A stretch of 64,000 nt of DNA from contig OY754968.1 in NCBI GenBank assembly GCA_963576475.1, forward strand, positions 12,939,107 through 13,003,106, in the 5' to 3' direction. Positions 60,343 to 64,000 of this stretch are shown piece by piece. Made by a program: the position numbers and the translations under genes. Each line of letters begins with the position of its first letter. The stretch's first letter is position 1. Under the pieces are notes generated by a model. That model saw only the letters and a program-made list of their open reading frames with translations, did not search any database and was not told the DNA's origin. The stretch is from Molanna angustata (Eukaryota > Arthropoda > Insecta > Trichoptera > Molannidae).

Positions 60343-62859
60343 AAATTTTGACAGGTGATATCATATGAAGATTTTTTTTGTTATTTATGGAAAGCTAATC
60401 AGTTCTATGTTCAAGCTCTTTACATTATAACATGAAATCAAATAACTGAACTTTTCCATACATAGAAATTTATCTAATTACATTTTTATTCATACTAAAC
60501 GTTACTATCAGGAATATAAATTTTCTTCCGATAGTATATTTTTATGTTAAGATAAACAAACTATTAATGCAGTATAGTGAAGAATGCTTATGTTGTATGA
60601 AATATTTAAAAAAAAGCAGATAAATTTTGTTCTAAAGAACGCGAGAGCATTTTCCAAATTTTGACAGGTGATATCATATGAAGATTTTTTTTGTTATTTA
60701 TGGAAAGCTAATCAGTTCTATGTTCAAGCTCTTTACATTATAACATGAAATCAAATTACTGAACTTTTCCATACATAGAAATTTATCTTATTACATTTTT
60801 ATTCATACTAAATGTTACTATCAGGAATATAAATTTTCTTCCGATAGTATATTTTTATGTTAAGATAAACAAACTATTAATGCAGTATAGTGAAGAATGC
60901 TTATGTTGTATGAAATATTTTAAAAAAAGCAGATAAATTTTGTTTTAAAGAACGCGAAGGCATTTTCAAAATTTTGACACGTGATATTATATGAAGATTT
61001 TTTTTTGATTTATGGAAAGCTAATCAGTTCTATGTTCAAGTTCTTTACATTATAACATGAAATCAAATTACTGAACGTTTCCATACATAGAAATTTATCT
61101 AATTACATTTTTATTCATACTAAATGTTACTATCAGGAATATAAATTTTCTTCCGATAGTATATTTTTATGTTAAGATAAACAAACTATTAATGCAGTAT
61201 AGTGAAGAATGCTTATGTTGTATGAAATATTTTAAAAAAAGCAGATAAATTTTGTTCTAAAGAACGCGAGAGCATTTTCCAAATTTTGACAGGTGATATC
61301 ATATGAAGATTTTTTTTGTTATTTATGGAAAGCTAATCAGTTCTATGTTCAAGCTCTTTACATTATAACATGAAATCAAATTACTGAACTTTTCCATACA
61401 TAGAAATTTATCTAATTACATTTTTATTCATACTAAATGTTACTATCAGGAATATAAATTTTCTTCCGATAGTATAATTTTATGTTAAGATAGACAAACT
61501 ATTAATGGAGTATAGGGAAGAATGCTTATGTTGTATGAAATATTTTAAAAAAAGCAGATAAATTTTGTTCTAAAGAACGCGAGAGCATTTTCCAAATTTT
61601 GACAGGTGATATCATATGAAGATTTTTTTTGTTATTTATGGAAAGCTAATCAGTTCTATGTTCAAGCTCTTTACATTATAACATGAAATCAAATTACTGA
61701 ACGTTTCCATAAATAGAAATTTATCTAATTACATTTTTATTCATACTAAATGTTACTAACAGGAATATAAATTTTCTTCCGATAGTATATTTTTATGTTA
61801 AGATAGACAAACTATTAATGCAGTATAGTGAAGACTGCTTATGTTGTATGAAATATTTTAAATAAAGCAGATAAATTTTGTTTCAAAGAGCGTTAGAGCA
61901 TTTTGACAATGTTGACACGTGATATCATATGAAGAAATTTTATGATATCTATGAAAAGCTAATCAGTTCTAAGTTCAAGCTATTAATATTCTTATATCAA
62001 TATGAAATCAATGAACTGAACATTGCCAAATATAAAAAAATTCTCTTGTTACATATAAGTTTCATACAAATATCCATTAAATAAAATATAATTTTTGAAA
62101 CCGTTGAATATTTTTCTTTTAGCATTGACCAACTTTGAATACAATTTTATGAAGATTCTTGGTGTTGTATAAATAGTTGAAACCAAATTAAAATATCTCT
62201 AATTTCCAGGTCGTGAGAGCATTTTTTCAGTTTTAATAGATGAAATCATAAAGAAACATTGGGAAAAAATGAACCGTTGTCTATGGAAAACTAATCAGCT
62301 CTAAGTTTATGGACTTAACACATGTGATATCAATATGAAGTCAATCGGACTTATAGTTTGGGCTGCAGAGAGGACACAAAAAAAAACAACGTAAATGATG
62401 AATTCATAGAGAAGAAATCAAAAGTTGTCTATGGAAAACTAATCAGCTCTAGGTCTTTGCACTTTACACATATGATGTTAATATGAAGTCGATCAGACTT
62501 ATAGTTTGGGCTGTAGAGAGGACACAAAAAAGATAAATGCTACGGCGTACGGCGTACGGCGTACAGCGTATACGCCATACACACAAACACATCACGACAA
62601 AACTCATAGTGTGCATTCTCTACATGATACCCATTGAGAAATTGATGTAAAAAAAATACGCTTAAATTTTGCGAAATCATGACTCTCCCCTATTCCATAG
62701 TGTGGAGAGTAAAAATAAAATTGTTTACATATGCATCACAAAACCGTTGTGTTTATGTGGCATTATTATTGAAAATTTACTGTAGACGGATAACACAAAT
62801 CAAATGTCTGATTTAAATACCAACTTTGAAGACCAAATTATCATAGATCGATAATTGTA

Positions 62860-63190
62860 CGATACTATATAGTTTCATACAATTTGTAAGGCAGTATACA
62901 CTACACAATTTCTCACTCAATAGTTTGATACGTCCTACTTAATCTCCAAACTAACATATATGTATACCTACCATCATGCTGTTTTCATATTCTGGGTAGG
63001 AATAAAAGACTGACCTCCATACTATCATATCCTGACATACATACCTACATGTTTCATATAGAAATCAAAATATCTTAAAATGTTTATAAATTTGTGTTTA
63101 TATTTTTTGGTACGTATTCTTCAATTATATATACTATCGACATCGACAGTTGGATCTCATGTGTTACATGTAACTAGTAAAACAAAATAT
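62860..63190 (+). repeat. Dispersed repeat, copy 3 (second half)
   Basis: TTTCATACAATTTGTAAGGC, TATTCTGGGTAGGAATAAAA, CTATCATATCCTGACATACA and CGACAGTTGGATCTCATGTG match the second half of 37210-37970 and 52080-53160. Confidence 0.7.
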
Positions 63191-63284
63191 TCTCGTTGAT
63201 ACACGGTATTCAAGAGTGGACCATCATCCTTAAAACGTTAAATATTCGATACACAATAATATAAATATATACACACTAGAAAAA

Positions 63285-63510
63285 TGGGTCGGCCTTTGTG
63301 GCTCAGATGGTTAGGTATCTGACTGCTGATCCAAAGGTCCCGGGTTCGATTCCCGGTGGAAACACAGTTTTTAATTGTGTTTTCAGTCTGGATCTGTGAG
63401 ACAATAAATATCACAAGTCTCCAGAGTGTGGCAACTTGTTATTGGGTGCGTGTTAAATTAGTATTTGACATAGTACATGTTGGTTGCCCGAGAAGCAATA
63501 TTAAAAAAAT
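63285..63510 (+). mobile_element. tRNA-derived SINE, full length
   Basis: GTCGGCCTTTGTGGCTCAGA (A box), CCCGGGTTCGATTCCCGG (B box), TTTTCAGTCTGGATCTGTGA body and GGTTGCCCGAGAAGCAATAT, ending in AAAAAAATAAATAAA. Same family as 39475 and 40040. Confidence 0.85.
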
Positions 63511-63749
63511 AAATAAAAATCCAACACACAAGTTCTACAAAAAATAAATCTTTTATAGATATTTTAAAAGGTCATATTATTATTTAGATTTCTGTAGTTT
63601 TACTGAACTAAAGCCAATCATTAGATTTACGTTGTCTCCACATAATCCAACTGTCAATTTAAACTTTCTAAACTTTAGGTAATAACATACTCAATATATT
63701 TTGGTAAATACTTGATTCACTGGACATACCAGAACATCTTAAAATAAGG

Positions 63750-64000
63750 GCAGATATTTAATCCAACTGTCGATTTATTCAAAAGAACTTATCGACAAAG
63801 TTTCAAGCCAGGATAAGCAAGATTTGTATGCACGGTCTATATTTTTCACGGCTTTTCCAACTTTGAAGTAACACCAACTTAGAGGCTACGCAGCATATAA
63901 GTTTCATACATGTATTTATTCAGAATTTGGAGTAGAACATTTAGTGTCTGTGTGTGTATCCCTTATAATTTTTAATTCGCTCAATGCACAGAGCCTAAAA
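63750..64000 (+). repeat. Dispersed repeat, copy 4 (first half, cut by window end)
   Basis: CTTATCGACAAAGTTTCAAG, CAACTTAGAGGCTACGCAGC, TTGGAGTAGAACATTTAGTG and GCTCAATGCACAGAGCCTAA match the first half of copies 1 and 2. It runs off the right end of the window. Confidence 0.75.

Larger units (their letters stand above)
53276..61990 (+). repeat. 313-bp satellite array, about 28 copies
   Basis: The landmark GCTAATCAGTTCTATGTTC recurs at 53514, 53827, 54139, 54452, 54765, 55077 and so on to 61645, a steady spacing of 312-313 bp. The last copy (61958) is degenerate. Monomer variants differ by a few percent (GACAGGTG/GACACGTG, GATAGACA/GATAAACA, GAACTTTTCC/GAACGTTTCC). A 63-codon open frame starting near 56366 and again near 59493 is a product of the repeat, not a gene. 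Confidence 0.95.
53236..62710 (+). mobile_element. Giant GTGGCC-family element holding the satellite array
   Basis: The left end GAGTGGGTTGTGGCCAACAC and the right hairpin ACTCTCCCCTATTCCATAGTGTGGAGAGT are the same ends found on the ~0.5-1-kb relatives. The left subterminal ACTCTCCACAC is an exact inverse of GTGTGGAGAGT at the right end. Between them lie ~28 tandem 313-bp monomers, two degenerate single units (to 62340) and a CGTACGGCGTACGG short tandem (62540-62575). No coding sequence. This arrangement (subterminal inverted repeats, central tandem repeats, 3' stem-loop) is reminiscent of Helentron-type non-autonomous elements. Confidence 0.65.

Noticed and set aside
53276..61990. CRISPR-like array
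   Set aside because: The periodicity is 313 bp with no repeat-spacer architecture. It is a eukaryotic satellite.

Overview
The window is AT-rich, repeat-dense insect DNA, most likely from a moth or butterfly. The evidence for that is: spliced eukaryotic genes with GTAAGT-type donors and T-rich acceptors; a neuroligin-type exon; many tRNA-derived SINE copies with A and B boxes; RTE-like LINE tails; and scattered palindromic GTAGGTACCTAC motifs that I associate with lepidopteran genomes (an association from memory, not a test). No bacterial features, CRISPR arrays or operons were seen.

Host coding content is almost nil. One 144-bp exon on the minus strand (12710-12853) encodes a neuroligin core segment with clean splice sites. 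No other exon of that gene was recognised, so the window probably lies in very large introns of a neuroligin gene, or next to one.

The main discovery is an about 8.7-kb DNA transposon, about 20988-29731, that looks complete. It carries two convergent spliced genes: a THAP-domain DDE transposase (five exons, 595 aa, 21129-24213, plus) and a SWIM-zinc-finger/YqaJ-type nuclease (two exons, 428 aa, 27738-29501, minus). Both keep their expected catalytic residues and open frames. This gene pair matches the ISL2EU type of insect transposon. Two features are unusual. A tandemly amplified, phase-symmetric 87-bp exon lies in the transposase linker. An about 327-bp tandem array (about 6.7 copies) fills the space between the two gene ends.

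Around it lie other mobile-element remains: a Harbinger-derived deletion element (31482-32622), four or five RTE-type LINE tails, SINEs of two kinds, a MITE family whose inverted repeat contains TCTCAATAGAGACGAAG, and several near-perfect foldback palindromes. A family of non-autonomous elements shares the 5' motif GAGTGGGTTGTGGCCAAC and a 3' hairpin. One member (53236-62710) holds an about 28-copy array of a 313-bp monomer, within which a 2.4-kb block is duplicated 3127 bp away. The array inside the YqaJ transposon, the big array and two single-copy relatives appear to share one ancestral monomer.

The left 8 kb is mostly degenerate minisatellite. The rest is AT-rich sequence with no recognisable genes.
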